A stretch of DNA of 64,000 bases from Spirochaetales bacterium (GCA_016936555.1 JAFGXR010000004.1:1-64000), one strand, 5' to 3'; positions 44,914 through 54,548 are shown, counted from the stretch's first letter. A program made the numbers and translations. The notes: generated from the sequence alone by a model not told the origin.

Positions 44914-47900
44914 CTTTGTCCTCCTCATCAACTAACAGGGGAATTATGGTTTTAAAACGGGCTTTCGCATTTTCCGCCAGATAATAAAAAATAGGGAGTA
45001 CTATCAGAGTCAGAATTGTGGAAGCCATAAGTCCGAAGATAAGAGACAGGCTCAGCTGTGCGTAATTCTCATCCTTGAACGCCAGGGGGAGAATTCCCCC
45101 GATTGTGGTGACAGTCGTGGCGAGAACAGGTCCGAACCGGCTTTTCCCCGCCTCGTAGAGCGCTTCGATCAGAGCCATCTTCTCACTTCGGTTCCGGTTG
45201 ACCGTATCGACAAGTACAATCGCATCATTAACCGCGATTCCGACCAGTGCGATAACCCCCATAAAGGCGTAGAGTCCGAAATTGTTACCCGTGGCAAGAA
45301 GTCCGGCGAAAACACCTATAACGGCCATGGGAACAGATAGGAGAATAACCAGGGGCTGGGTAAGAGAATTGAATTGCACCGCAAGAATCAGAAAAACGAC
45401 AAGATGTGCCAGAACGAGGTTGAATGTCATCTCACTGAAGGAAGCATCGAGATCAGCCGCGTCACCGGCCCACTCATAGCGGATCCCCGAACCTAGCGAT
45501 AACGCTCCTATGTTCCGATCGAACCCCGCAACCACTTCGCGGATATTGGCATCGGGAAGCATCTGGGCCAGAACGGTTATCGTCCGGTCTCCGCCACTGT
45601 GGCGAATTGTACCGAGACCGCTTGTTTCGACAATGGAAGCAGCATGGGTAAGAGGCAGTTTTGTTCCGTCCTTCAGAGAGAGCAGTATCTTACTCAGATC
45701 TTCAACCGAATTCATTTTATCATCTACCGTTATAAAGCGTATGGGCAGATCGGCATCACCAGTGATGAGAGTTCCCGAAGACTGTCCGGAGATAACCGAT
45801 TTGACAGCATTTCCCAATGCGGTCCCGTCGATTCCCAGATCGGAAGCGATCAGAGGCTTGAGAAGGATCTGAACTTCGGGAAAGCCCGGTTCCAGGTCTG
45901 TATAGGTCGCGGCAATCCCGTCCACACCCCGTAGTACAGCAGAAACGCTTTCAGAGGCTTCCTTTAGAATGTCCATATCCCTGCCGATCAGTTTGATCTG
46001 AACCGGACTGTTGGCTGTTTTTCCACCGGCTGATGTTCCTATCGTTACTTTTACACCGGGCACAGTTGCCATATCTTTCATCAACAGCGGAATCTTCTCT
46101 TTAGTCGTCCAGCTTCTCTCGTTCGCAGGTTTGAGGTTGAGAACTATTTCTGCCTCGCGCATGGAATCCACTCCGACTTCCGAATAGATGGTTTGAACAC
46201 CGTCCAGTCCCAGGAGCTTCTGCTCGATCACTCTTGTAGCCCTGTCGGTATCTTCAAGAGTGCTGTATTGCGGTGTGGAAATAACCACATAGAGAGACGT
46301 TTCATCCATGACGGGGAAAAGCTCAATTTTCAGCATTCCGAGAGGAATGGTCGAAAGGACAGCCAGAAGCAGAACAATAAGAACAATCGGAACAATAACC
46401 CTGTTTCTCCTGCTGCTGATCAGCTTTTTAAGGATCTTTCTGTATATATCAGAGGCCTTGCCGAAAGCATCCACTTTTTTGAAGCGCGAGTATATCCTGA
46501 TAGCAAAAATCAGGGCCATCAGAGCTCCCATGACAAAGGAAAGAACGCCCGGTTTTCCATCAATAAAAAAGCTGAACATGAATAACAGAACCACTATGAC
46601 CGCAGCGAGTACCTCGCGGACCGGAGAAAACTTAATTAGTTCTTTTTTTCCGGTCGTTTTCGGCAATACGCGGGAAGAGAGCATGGGTGTAACTGTCAGC
46701 GCCACAAGGAGAGAAGAGCCTATAATGAAGATAATAGTCAGAGGTATGACACTGATGATCAGACCGATCCGCCCCTCCATATAAGCCAGAGGAACGAAAG
46801 CCGCCATAGTCGTCAGGGTAGCGGCCAGAATCGAAGGAGCAACTTCAGAAGTCCCCTCAATGGCCGCTTTCCGTCGCGAAAATCCCCGGGCCCTGTAGTC
46901 CGCGACGCTTTCAACCACAACGATGGCATTGTCCACCAGAAGCCCCAGGGCGATGATCATGGCGAGCAGTGTCATGGTGTTGAAGGTCATTCCCGACTGA
47001 TTGAGCATGATAAACGAGAGGAAAAGCGAGAAGGGGATTATAAGAGACGTAATAAGAGCTTCCCTGAGTCCCAGAAAGAGAAAGAGTATCAATACAACAA
47101 TGATCAGTCCCGAGCCCGCATTGGCCAGAACTGCGGCCAGATCCTCTTTTACCGTGACAGCATCATCCTGAATAACCAGGATATCCAACTCATCGGGAAA
47201 TCTGTTTCCCACTCTGTCCGCCAGAAATTCCTTTACCAGCTCGCTAGGACCGATAATGTCTGTTCCCCCATCGCGGTAAAGCGACAGGGTTACCGCCGAC
47301 ATCATGGACGCCTCATCGGTTCCGAGTTTAACGGCTCTTCTCGAATAGTCGGTACGGGGAATATAGGATTCATTGACTTCTGCAACATCTTTAAGAAATA
47401 CAGTTCCGCCGCCGGGCAGGGGAATAAGGGTCTTTTTTATCTCGTCAATCTGCGTATAGGCGGCGAGAACACGGACAAAGTAATGGGTTCCGTCCAGAAT
47501 GGCATCGCCTGCCGGCGTATCCTTATGGCGGAGCCTCAAAGCCTGTACAAGAGTGTCTACGGTCAGGTTGAACTCCGCCAGTCTTGCGGGATCCACACTA
47601 ATTCTGATCTCCGAAGCCTGAAGTCCCGAAACCTTGACCTCATTAATCCCTTTAAAGGAAAGCAGCTTTTCGGAAATTGTATCAGCCGCCTCTTTCAGAT
47701 CGGCGGGTGTCATATCACCGCTCAGGCTGATAACCATAAAGGCGCGGTTGGCCGTTGTGGAAACTTTCACGGAAGGCTGATCGGCTTCCTCGGGAAGATC
47801 TCCCACGGAAAAGACAGCCTGATTCACTTCGTTTATCTTCTCATCGATATCCGCTTCGGGAAAGAAGTCGAGCTGGATTTCCGACCGCCCCGCCATGGAT

Positions 47901-48172
47901 GACGATGTGAGGAACTCCACATCCTCCACCTGAGAGAGCGCCGCTTCCAGTTTATTGGTAATAAGCGCCTCCACATCTTCGGGAGAGGCTCCTGCATAAT
48001 TGACGTTCACTTTGATCTTGGGGAAAACCACTTCGGGTTTCGATTCCCGGGGAAGTATGTTGTAGAAATACAGTCCGAGAACAATCATCGCCGCCATAAA
48101 GAGATAGACAATGCGGTAACGCTTAATACTGAGCCGGGAAATCTGTCCCAGAAAATTTTTACGTTCAGTCAT
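44906..48172 (-). CDS. RND-family multidrug efflux pump
   Basis: This 1088-residue inner-membrane proton antiporter has 12 predicted helices and two large periplasmic loops. The usual RND landmarks are present: an N-terminal helix then LPRESKPEVVFPKIKVNVNYAG, GLLVDNAIVVVES in helix 4 and GIAVNDAIVLVDT in helix 10. An intracellular loop before helix 7 is longer than in AcrB. It belongs to the broad HAE1-like group; the substrate is unknown. GGAGGG 5 bases upstream supports the ATG at 48172. It overlaps tolC by 8 bases. Confidence 0.94.
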   Translation of the reverse strand: MTERKNFLGQISRLSIKRYRIVYLFMAAMIVLGLYFYNILPRESKPEVVFPKIKVNVNYAGASPEDVEALITNKLEAALSQVEDVEFLTSSSMAGRSEIQLDFFPEADIDEKINEVNQAVFSVGDLPEEADQPSVKVSTTANRAFMVISLSGDMTPADLKEAADTISEKLLSFKGINEVKVSGLQASEIRISVDPARLAEFNLTVDTLVQALRLRHKDTPAGDAILDGTHYFVRVLAAYTQIDEIKKTLIPLPGGGTVFLKDVAEVNESYIPRTDYSRRAVKLGTDEASMMSAVTLSLYRDGGTDIIGPSELVKEFLADRVGNRFPDELDILVIQDDAVTVKEDLAAVLANAGSGLIIVVLILFLFLGLREALITSLIIPFSLFLSFIMLNQSGMTFNTMTLLAMIIALGLLVDNAIVVVESVADYRARGFSRRKAAIEGTSEVAPSILAATLTTMAAFVPLAYMEGRIGLIISVIPLTIIFIIGSSLLVALTVTPMLSSRVLPKTTGKKELIKFSPVREVLAAVIVVLLFMFSFFIDGKPGVLSFVMGALMALIFAIRIYSRFKKVDAFGKASDIYRKILKKLISSRRNRVIVPIVLIVLLLAVLSTIPLGMLKIELFPVMDETSLYVVISTPQYSTLEDTDRATRVIEQKLLGLDGVQTIYSEVGVDSMREAEIVLNLKPANERSWTTKEKIPLLMKDMATVPGVKVTIGTSAGGKTANSPVQIKLIGRDMDILKEASESVSAVLRGVDGIAATYTDLEPGFPEVQILLKPLIASDLGIDGTALGNAVKSVISGQSSGTLITGDADLPIRFITVDDKMNSVEDLSKILLSLKDGTKLPLTHAASIVETSGLGTIRHSGGDRTITVLAQMLPDANIREVVAGFDRNIGALSLGSGIRYEWAGDAADLDASFSEMTFNLVLAHLVVFLILAVQFNSLTQPLVILLSVPMAVIGVFAGLLATGNNFGLYAFMGVIALVGIAVNDAIVLVDTVNRNRSEKMALIEALYEAGKSRFGPVLATTVTTIGGILPLAFKDENYAQLSLSLIFGLMASTILTLIVLPIFYYLAENAKARFKTIIPLLVDEEDKDE

Positions 48173-49535
48173 CGCCGCCCTCCCTGATCGCAAGCTCATC
48201 GGTATTCAGTTTCACAGCGATGTTCAGAAGCGCCAGCCAGGATTTTTCCAGATTGATTCTGGCGGCTTCGATTTTCCACTCGCTTCTGGTTACAGCATTG
48301 CCGGAAACAATAAGGTCAAGTTCGGAAACCTGGTTCAGCTCCTTGCGGGCTTCGACGACTTTCCGGTTATCACGGGATAGGGAGAGATTCCTTTCCGCTT
48401 CTTCCAGGGCCGTCATATTCCGGACATGCTGCTGATAAGCCGAACGAAGAGCCAGATTGACTGTCTCGGAGAGATATTCAATGCGAAGCCGGGTCTTTTC
48501 TATCTCCAGCTCCAGCCCCTCTCCGCTCAACCGGTCACTTTTTCCCGTACCCAGAGAAAGATTAAATGTCAGACCCGTATTCCAGGTCGCTGTCCCTCCT
48601 GAAGAAGAGGGGATTTCATTTATAACAAAAGTGTAAACGGGAAACCCGATCGACGGGGTCAGCACAGGATCCATGATATCAAAATTGATACTGGCTGTAA
48701 GGTTATTTCCCACGGAATTGAAGAAAGCTTTGACATTCATATCGAGGTCCGCTTTTTTCAGACGGGAAAGTGTGGTCACGAGTTGATTCAGCTTTTCTCT
48801 TTCCGCTTTGAGCAGGGGATGACTGGCAATCATCCAGTCATAGAGCTCCGGTGGTTTCGGAAGTTCGTCGATCTCCAGCACGATCTTTGCCAACGGTACT
48901 GGATCTTCCTCCAATCCTGTCAGGGATCTCAGTTCGAACCAGGAAACCCGCTGACTCAGCTGATTCTCAAGAAGATCGGTACGAACCGATTCAAGATCAT
49001 CTCCCGCCTCTTCGAGCGCTTTAAGGGTGAGACTTCCCAGAGCGTACCTTTCCCCGGCAGAGCGGAGTGCGACTTCTGCAGCGTCCTGCTCATCAACGAG
49101 GAGCCGTTCCTCCTGCTGAAGGAGCCAGATATTCTGATAAAGGGAAAACAGCTTGATATAGGTATCATTTTTTGCCGTTTCAACAGCAGCTTCCTTTGCT
49201 TTCAACGCCGATAGAGAAAAGGACAGCTTTTCCTTTTCGACGGCCGATAGAGCGAGGGGAATTTTTACCGAGGCGGCACCGGACAGGGCAATTTCCCCGC
49301 CGAAACTCTCGCTCTCTTCGGTAACGACTTTGAGAGAGGGATCCAGGGAAAAGACGATGTCCCCCGGGTGGGTCATCAGATCAATCTCCCCGCGGTTCTG
49401 TTCAAGATCCAGAAGCGCGGTTCGGACGTTATAGGAATTTTCGATCTGAGCAACAAGATCGGAAAAATCTATCGAAAAAACCGGGCCACCCATTAAGGAG
49501 AGACAAACAGGCAGCAATATAATTTTCTTTATCAT
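48165..49535 (-). CDS. TolC-family outer-membrane efflux protein
   Basis: This 456-residue protein has a signal peptide ending near GGPVFS and the long helical repeats of TolC proteins (LSALKAKEAAVETAKNDTYIKLFSLYQ; SRDNRKVVEARKELNQVSELDLIVSGNAV). It forms the outer-membrane exit duct of the tripartite pump and comes first in the operon, ahead of the pump and fusion protein. An AAAGGAAAGG box precedes the ATG. The upstream 90 bases are very AT-rich and should hold the operon promoter, but no clear -35/-10 pair stands out. Confidence 0.9.
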   Translation of the reverse strand: MIKKIILLPVCLSLMGGPVFSIDFSDLVAQIENSYNVRTALLDLEQNRGEIDLMTHPGDIVFSLDPSLKVVTEESESFGGEIALSGAASVKIPLALSAVEKEKLSFSLSALKAKEAAVETAKNDTYIKLFSLYQNIWLLQQEERLLVDEQDAAEVALRSAGERYALGSLTLKALEEAGDDLESVRTDLLENQLSQRVSWFELRSLTGLEEDPVPLAKIVLEIDELPKPPELYDWMIASHPLLKAEREKLNQLVTTLSRLKKADLDMNVKAFFNSVGNNLTASINFDIMDPVLTPSIGFPVYTFVINEIPSSSGGTATWNTGLTFNLSLGTGKSDRLSGEGLELEIEKTRLRIEYLSETVNLALRSAYQQHVRNMTALEEAERNLSLSRDNRKVVEARKELNQVSELDLIVSGNAVTRSEWKIEAARINLEKSWLALLNIAVKLNTDELAIREGGDD

Positions 49536-49625
49536 ACACCTTTCCTTTGGTAATACTATGCTATAAGTATAAGGAAAGGTTTAGTGTATAAGCTAATTAA
49601 TTATTTATATATATAATTTTTTGAA

Positions 49626-49916
49626 TCAATGCCCGGGGTTCTGGCTGACTTTCATGATCACATCAGCCACGACATCCCTGATTTTCTCTTCCAGGTCGTA
49701 GGATTCGACCTTGGCATAGAGCGTTCCCATCAGGGAGACCCTGTAATGGGTCGGAAGCTGGTTCAGGGACAGACAAATCATATCGAGAACGCAGTCCTGG
49801 CATTTACAGATATCATCGTCACTGATGGCATCGAGCTGCTTCTCCAGTTCCTGAAAAACAAACTCCTCTGTTTCATTTTTAAGATCTTCCAGATCGTATT
49901 TATCTCTGATCGCCAT
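49626..49916 (-). CDS. ComFB-like protein
   Basis: This 96-residue protein shows the late-competence ComFB pattern: N-E-T-E-E-F-V-F-Q-E-L near the start, CKCQDCVLDMICLSLNQLPTHYRVS in the middle, then a helical end. The three cysteines of C-x-C-x2-C may bind zinc. ComFB-like domains in some bacteria bind cyclic dinucleotides, so a signalling role is possible. It is 25 bases downstream of dnaB and may be the last gene of the ribosomal-protein/replication operon. Confidence 0.78.
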   Translation of the reverse strand: MAIRDKYDLEDLKNETEEFVFQELEKQLDAISDDDICKCQDCVLDMICLSLNQLPTHYRVSLMGTLYAKVESYDLEEKIRDVVADVIMKVSQNPGH

Positions 49917-49941
49917 AATAACCTCTCTTAATGAGAATAAC

Positions 49942-51291
49942 TTAAGGGTTCTGATATGTCAAAGTCTCGAACTTTGTAAAATTCGGTATAAAGGCCAGTT
50001 TGACCGTTCCGACCGGGCCGTTTCTCTGCTTGGCTACGATAAGCTGAGTCTCTATCATCTCAGGAGGTCCCTCGTTTTCATCGGAAATGCCTCTGTCTCG
50101 ATGAAGGAACATAACCATATCGGCGTCCTGCTCGATCGCTCCCGACTCTCTCAGATCCGCCAGTCCCGGCTCTTTACCCTCGGATTGACGACCTACCTGG
50201 GAAAGAGCGATTATGGGAATATCCAGTTCCCTTGCCAGAGATTTAAGCGAACGGCTGACCTCCGCCATCTGCTCGTGGCGGGGTATGCTTCTGTCTTCCG
50301 TCGAAATAAGTCCGATGTAGTCGACGATGAGCACTTTCACATCGTGCTTGGACTTCATTCTCCTGGCGGATGAACGGAGCTCGAGCAGTCTGATATTGGG
50401 CGTATCGTCAATATAAAGCGGCGCTTCATAAATGCGTCCCGCCGCATCGGTGAGGGCATTGAAGTCCGATGGTCTGAGAAGACCGGATCGCAGTCTCTGC
50501 GAGTTGATGCGCGCCTCGGCGGCAATGATTCTCTGCATTAGAGACATCGCCGACATTTCCAGCGTGAAGAATCCGCAGGGAATCCCCTGAGCAATGGAAA
50601 TATTGGCGGCCAATGAAAGGGCAAAGGCCGTTTTACCAACCGAAGGACGGGCTCCGATAATAATCATTTCCTGATTCTGGAACCCCGATGTCATATCGTC
50701 CAGCGCGGAGAACCCGCCGGGAACTCCCGTATAATTATCCTTGGTCTGATACCGTTTTTCAATGGCCGTTATAGTCTGCTGAATAACCTCCCGGGCATCC
50801 TTGAAGGAGCCGGAATTCTGCTGACGGTCATTGATTTCAAATATATATTTTTCCGCCTCTTCCAGAATTTCCCCGCATTCGCGGGTTTCGCTGTGGGCGT
50901 TAACGGTGATTTTTCCCGATATATCGATGAGAGTACGCCTGATACTCATTTCCTTGACGATCTTGGCGTAATACTCCACATTGGCGCTGGTGGGTACAGC
51001 TGATGTCAGACCGGTTACATAACCGGGACCTCCCGCTTTCTCCAGGTCGCCCCGGTGACTCAGTTCATTTGTCAGAGTCAGGATATCGACAGCTTCGCCT
51101 TTATTGAAGAGTTCGGAAATGGCGGCGAATATGATCTGATGGGCTGTCTTATAGAAGTCCTCTGAACGGACATGGCGCTGTACCGTATCGAGAACTTCCG
51201 GTTTGAAATTAATTAAAACCGCCCCTAATGCGGCTCTTTCAGCTTCATCATTATGGGGCGGCACTTTGTCTTTCAACGAAGAAATATTCAT
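49942..51291 (-). CDS. dnaB: Replicative DNA helicase DnaB
   Basis: This 449-residue hexameric helicase unwinds DNA at the replication fork. The N-terminal primase-interacting domain (PPHNDEAERAALGAVLIN) is followed by the RecA-like core with Walker A GARPSVGKTAF near residue 218 and LIVDYIGLI as Walker B. VGRQSEGKEPGLADLRESGAIEQDADMVMFLHR is the C-terminal signature. No intein is present. It sits 13 bases after rplI. Confidence 0.98.
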   Translation of the reverse strand: MNISSLKDKVPPHNDEAERAALGAVLINFKPEVLDTVQRHVRSEDFYKTAHQIIFAAISELFNKGEAVDILTLTNELSHRGDLEKAGGPGYVTGLTSAVPTSANVEYYAKIVKEMSIRRTLIDISGKITVNAHSETRECGEILEEAEKYIFEINDRQQNSGSFKDAREVIQQTITAIEKRYQTKDNYTGVPGGFSALDDMTSGFQNQEMIIIGARPSVGKTAFALSLAANISIAQGIPCGFFTLEMSAMSLMQRIIAAEARINSQRLRSGLLRPSDFNALTDAAGRIYEAPLYIDDTPNIRLLELRSSARRMKSKHDVKVLIVDYIGLISTEDRSIPRHEQMAEVSRSLKSLARELDIPIIALSQVGRQSEGKEPGLADLRESGAIEQDADMVMFLHRDRGISDENEGPPEMIETQLIVAKQRNGPVGTVKLAFIPNFTKFETLTYQNP

Positions 51292-51304
51292 TTAATCCTT
51301 TAGA

Positions 51305-51883
51305 TTAAGCTTCGTCTTCAGTTTCTGTTTCGTCAGCAGCGGCGTCTTCAGTATCAGCTTCCACGTCAACTTCAGGCTCAGCAACCACTTCGGGAGCAGC
51401 TTCCTTTACAGGCTCTTCTCTCTTTTCAGCTTTTACTTCAGATGCTTCAACAACAACTTTCAGATCCGCTGTTTCTCCACCGTAAAGTTTGACCTTTACA
51501 GTGTATGTTCCCACAACCTTGATGGAATGATCGGGAACGTCGATTTTTTTACGTTCAACAACGACGCCGAGCTTTGCCAGCTCTTCAACGATGTTGGCGC
51601 TTGTGATAGCTCCGAAAAGCTTTCCTTTTTCACCGACGGGCATAGCGAACTTCAGTTCTTCTTTAGCCATTCTGTCTCTCAGAGACATAGCGTCTTTTCT
51701 CTTGGCATCTTTTCTGGCTTCAATGGCGTTTTTCTTCTGGTTGAAGACTTCAACATTGGCCTTTGTGTAGGGAACGGCGATCCCTTTGGGAATGAGGTAG
51801 TTTCTACCGTATCCGTCAGCAACGACTTTAACGTCGCCCTCTTCGCCGAGGTTGGATAAATCCTGTTTCAATATTACTTTCAT
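51305..51883 (-). CDS. rplI: 50S ribosomal protein L9 with acidic C-terminal extension
   Basis: This protein has 192 residues; the L9 core occupies the first 148 (MKVILKQDLSNLGEEGDVKVVADGYGRNYLIPKGIA at the start). The remaining 45 residues are Glu/Ala/Val-rich and strongly acidic, like the S2 tail in this genome. AAGGAG precedes the ATG by 7 bases. The start overlaps the stop of the membrane gene before it by 4 bases. Confidence 0.97.
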   Translation of the reverse strand: MKVILKQDLSNLGEEGDVKVVADGYGRNYLIPKGIAVPYTKANVEVFNQKKNAIEARKDAKRKDAMSLRDRMAKEELKFAMPVGEKGKLFGAITSANIVEELAKLGVVVERKKIDVPDHSIKVVGTYTVKVKLYGGETADLKVVVEASEVKAEKREEPVKEAAPEVVAEPEVDVEADTEDAAADETETEDEA

Positions 51884-52857
51884 TGGACCAACTCCTTATC
51901 ATTATGTCTGTAGTTTATCCAGAGTTCGGAAACTCCCAGTCCAGGCAGCAGAAAAATAACTGCCAGATTCAGGGGAAAAATAAGAAGCGACAGGGGAATC
52001 AACCATCCCGTCATCCTCCGAATCCCCGGATTCACATTTTTCCTGGCCATCAGGTACTGCAGAAGACCGAATCCCTGCAAACCGTAGAGAGCCCCCGCAA
52101 TGTACAGGCTGTTGCTGACAGCAAACCCGGCTATACCCGGATCCAGATTCATCCCTTTGCCGTTCAGCAGCATACGCAGCAGGACAAGCGTCAGGGGGAT
52201 GAACAGAAACCAGATGAGCCTATCCGGTACATTCAACTCCTGTAATTTCGGCTGCTCGTTTTCCCGCCCCACCGACCTTAAGCCGATGCGCAGTCCGAGC
52301 CGCCACGACAGTGCCAGAAATAAGCAATACACGGCGAGATAACTGCTCAGGAAGGAATTCCTGAATATGCGGAACATACCGTCGGCACTAATGGAACCGA
52401 CAACAGAATCTCCCGGGAATGCCTGTTGGAGCACTGCCAGTGCGCTTTCAATCTGTTCCGTTAAAACCGCCTGAAATGCGGGATCGGAACCGAGAAAGAG
52501 CAGAACCGGAAGAGAAAGCAGACCGGCGAGAGCAGTTGTGATCAGAAATCCCCATACTTTAGAAAAGGATTCCATTTTGAAATTCACTGCATAAAGACCG
52601 CCGATGAGGAGCAGAAAAACAGCAAAATCCGCCATTATCAGACTCCCTGCGGAAACCGCTTCCGGGGTGAGGGCCAGTTTGAGAATCAGATTCCCGAAAA
52701 GGACCCCTGACGCACTGATGAGAAACCCTTTCTCACCGCGCCTGATTGCCATCACCTGAAGAGGGAGCATAAAGAAGAGCAGCAATAGCCCCGTCATACT
52801 CATTATCAGAGAGAGCACCGCCGCAAGCGATACCTCAGTCCACCCTCTTCTATCCAT
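51880..52857 (-). CDS. YybS-like (DUF2232) integral membrane protein
   Basis: This 325-residue protein has about eight hydrophobic helices and no soluble domain. Its position between rpsR and rplI is the place where Firmicutes carry yybS (DUF2232), and the helix pattern agrees with that family. Function is unknown. It starts 3 bases after rpsR and overlaps rplI by 4 bases, so it is tightly coupled to ribosomal-protein expression. Confidence 0.7.
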   Translation of the reverse strand: MDRRGWTEVSLAAVLSLIMSMTGLLLLFFMLPLQVMAIRRGEKGFLISASGVLFGNLILKLALTPEAVSAGSLIMADFAVFLLLIGGLYAVNFKMESFSKVWGFLITTALAGLLSLPVLLFLGSDPAFQAVLTEQIESALAVLQQAFPGDSVVGSISADGMFRIFRNSFLSSYLAVYCLFLALSWRLGLRIGLRSVGRENEQPKLQELNVPDRLIWFLFIPLTLVLLRMLLNGKGMNLDPGIAGFAVSNSLYIAGALYGLQGFGLLQYLMARKNVNPGIRRMTGWLIPLSLLIFPLNLAVIFLLPGLGVSELWINYRHNDKELVQ

Positions 52858-52860
52858 AGC

Positions 52861-53142
52861 TTATTTCGTAACGAAAGGCAGAAGTGCCAGAGTTCTGGAT
52901 CTTTTGATTTCTCTTGCCAGCATTCTCTGGTGCTTTGCACAGGTACCAGTGATTCTTCTGGGGAGGATTTTTCCTCTTTCCGTGATGAATCTTCTGAGAC
53001 TGTCGGGATTTTTGTAATCCACGTCCACTTTTTTGATGCAGAATTTACATACTTTCTTTCTGAAAAACATTCTGCCTCTGCCTTTACCGCCTCTGGCATC
53101 TTTTCTGCCATCCTGGCCCATATCTTTCATATCGTCAGCCAT
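52861..53142 (-). CDS. rpsR: 30S ribosomal protein S18
   Basis: This 93-residue protein has a basic Gly/Arg-rich N-terminal arm, then [25 protein letters not shown] and [26 protein letters not shown]. The C-x2-C and C-x2-H positions suggest the zinc-binding (C+) form of S18. It binds S6 in the ribosome. The gene follows ssb by 30 bases. Confidence 0.98.
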   Translation of the reverse strand: MADDMKDMGQDGRKDARGGKGRGRMFFRKKVCKFCIKKVDVDYKNPDSLRRFITERGKILPRRITGTCAKHQRMLAREIKRSRTLALLPFVTK

Positions 53143-53172
53143 TGATTAACTCCTTGTTAGAAATCTCCCGTC

Positions 53173-53646
53173 TTAGAACGGGATGTCGTCCTCAAAACTT
53201 CCTCCGCCGCTGTACGTGTCGAAGGGCTGGGAATTCTGGGACTGATTCGGTTGAGATGGTTGTGACTGATAACTTCTTCCACCGTTATTGTTATTGCTGA
53301 ACGAGGAAGAACCTTCCGATTTGCCGCCGAGCAGCTGGATGTTTGTCACTTCGACGGAGACTTTGCTCCTCTTCATGCCATCCTGCTCCCATCTCTCCTG
53401 ACGGAGTTCTCCTTCCACAGCGACCTGCTGGCCGCGCTGCAGATACTGATTCAGCGATTCGCCTCTTTTCCCCCAGAGCACGCAGTCAAAATAGTTGGCC
53501 TCATCAACCCATTGATCTCCCTGCTTTTTTCTGCGGTTTATGGCAATGCTGAACTTCGTCAGAGCAAAACCCGAAGTTGTATAACTCAGTTCGGCTTCTC
53601 TGGTGAGACGCCCTACAAGTATTACACGATTAATATCACCAGCCAT
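53173..53646 (-). CDS. ssb: Single-stranded DNA-binding protein
   Basis: This 157-residue protein has the OB fold (INRVILVGRLTREAELSYTTSGFALTKFSIAINR; YFDCVLWGKRGESLNQYLQRGQQVAVEGELR), a low-complexity Asn/Gln/Ser/Pro linker and the conserved acidic tip EDDIPF that recruits repair proteins. A GTG lies one codon upstream, but AGGAGG 6 bases before the ATG at 53646 favours the ATG. It lies between rpsF and rpsR, as in most bacteria. Confidence 0.97.
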   Translation of the reverse strand: MAGDINRVILVGRLTREAELSYTTSGFALTKFSIAINRRKKQGDQWVDEANYFDCVLWGKRGESLNQYLQRGQQVAVEGELRQERWEQDGMKRSKVSVEVTNIQLLGGKSEGSSSFSNNNNGGRSYQSQPSQPNQSQNSQPFDTYSGGGSFEDDIPF

Positions 53647-53668
53647 CACTCACCTCCTGTCTGCTGCA

Positions 53669-53950
53669 TTATTTTTCTTGTTTTACGAAGAGATACTTGA
53701 GCACACTGGGAGTCAGCTTGAGATCTTCATCGATCTTGACGAGACTTTCAGGCGCTGCTTTGATGACAAACAGGTGGTAGTGTCCTCTCTCTTCTTTCTT
53801 AACGATATAAGCGAGCTGTCTGTCGCCCATATCCTCTTCGGAAGAGATCTCAACACCGTGTTTCTGGAGCAGTTCTTTTACGGCCTTGAGGCCCACTGCG
53901 TAGTTATCTTCTTTTGTGTTGAAGATACTCACAAATTCATAAGTTCTCAT
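53669..53950 (-). CDS. rpsF: 30S ribosomal protein S6
   Basis: This 93-residue protein contains RTYEFVSIFNTKEDNY, MGDRQLAYIVKKEERGHYHLFVIKA and LKLTPSVLKYLFVK, all standard for S6. AAGGAGG precedes the ATG. It heads the rpsF-ssb-rpsR-yybS-rplI-dnaB operon behind a good promoter and a leader hairpin. Confidence 0.98.
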   Translation of the reverse strand: MRTYEFVSIFNTKEDNYAVGLKAVKELLQKHGVEISSEEDMGDRQLAYIVKKEERGHYHLFVIKAAPESLVKIDEDLKLTPSVLKYLFVKQEK

Positions 53951-53980
53951 TAATAATAATCCTCCTTACGGACTATAGTG

Positions 53981-54001
53981 ATTCGCCCCTACCGGGCGAA
54001 T
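53981..54001 (-). promoter_or_regulatory. Leader hairpin of the rpsF operon
   Basis: A perfect 8-bp stem (ATTCGCCC / GGGCGAAT, arms 53981-53988 and 53994-54001) with a 5-base loop lies about 30 bases before rpsF inside the predicted 5' leader. S6:S18 feedback motifs are known in rpsF leaders of many bacteria; this may be a local version. Confidence 0.5.
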
Positions 54002-54015
54002 AAAGAGGCTGAAAA

Positions 54016-54044
54016 AAAATACCATATGAGACTTATGATGTCAA
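54016..54044 (-). promoter_or_regulatory. Sigma-70 promoter of the rpsF-dnaB operon
   Basis: On the minus strand a perfect TTGACA (54039-54044) and TATTTT (54016-54021) are 17 bases apart. The predicted start near 54009 gives a leader of about 59 bases that includes the hairpin at 53981-54001. Confidence 0.78.
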
Positions 54045-54083
54045 GGTGCATGACATCGCCGCCGATGAAAGAAGAGAGGGACT

Positions 54084-54548
54084 ATGAAACAGAAAATACA
54101 CTATGAGAATGACATTTTTTATCTGAAAACCTACATCAGGATTTTAAGCGATGCCCTGAAGCTCAATATAGACTCATTCATCTTCGCCGAAAAAACACTG
54201 GAGGATATTAATTTCATAGAAAGCACGATCGGCAAACTCTACGGATCGCTCGAGGAAAATCCCCATCTGATCCGACGCCGCGATCACCTCCTCTCGGTCC
54301 TGGAAGTGAAGAAATACTTCATTTCCTACCTCGAAAACCTGACCCGCAGCGGGAATCCCTATTCCAACGACCTGAAGCAGGCGTTCCCGAAGCTGCGGCG
54401 CCTAGTGGCCAATCACACAAGGGATCTCGGCACGCTTCAGAGCCAGCTCGATACACATGAGAAAATCAGCAACACGACAGAACAGATTTCTGAAAACGAG
54501 ATGAGTTTTCTGCTGACACCCTATCTGGATCCCGATTCTGATAACTGA
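54084..54548 (+). CDS. Hypothetical helical protein
   Basis: This 154-residue soluble protein is predicted mostly helical (FYLKTYIRILSDALKLNIDSF; LLSVLEVKKYFISYLENLTR). There is no signal peptide, cysteine cluster or motif that I recognise. A GAGAGGG box precedes the ATG. It is divergent from rpsF and converges on the MBL hydrolase with a 5-base gap. Function is unknown. Confidence 0.65.
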   Translation: MKQKIHYENDIFYLKTYIRILSDALKLNIDSFIFAEKTLEDINFIESTIGKLYGSLEENPHLIRRRDHLLSVLEVKKYFISYLENLTRSGNPYSNDLKQAFPKLRRLVANHTRDLGTLQSQLDTHEKISNTTEQISENEMSFLLTPYLDPDSDN

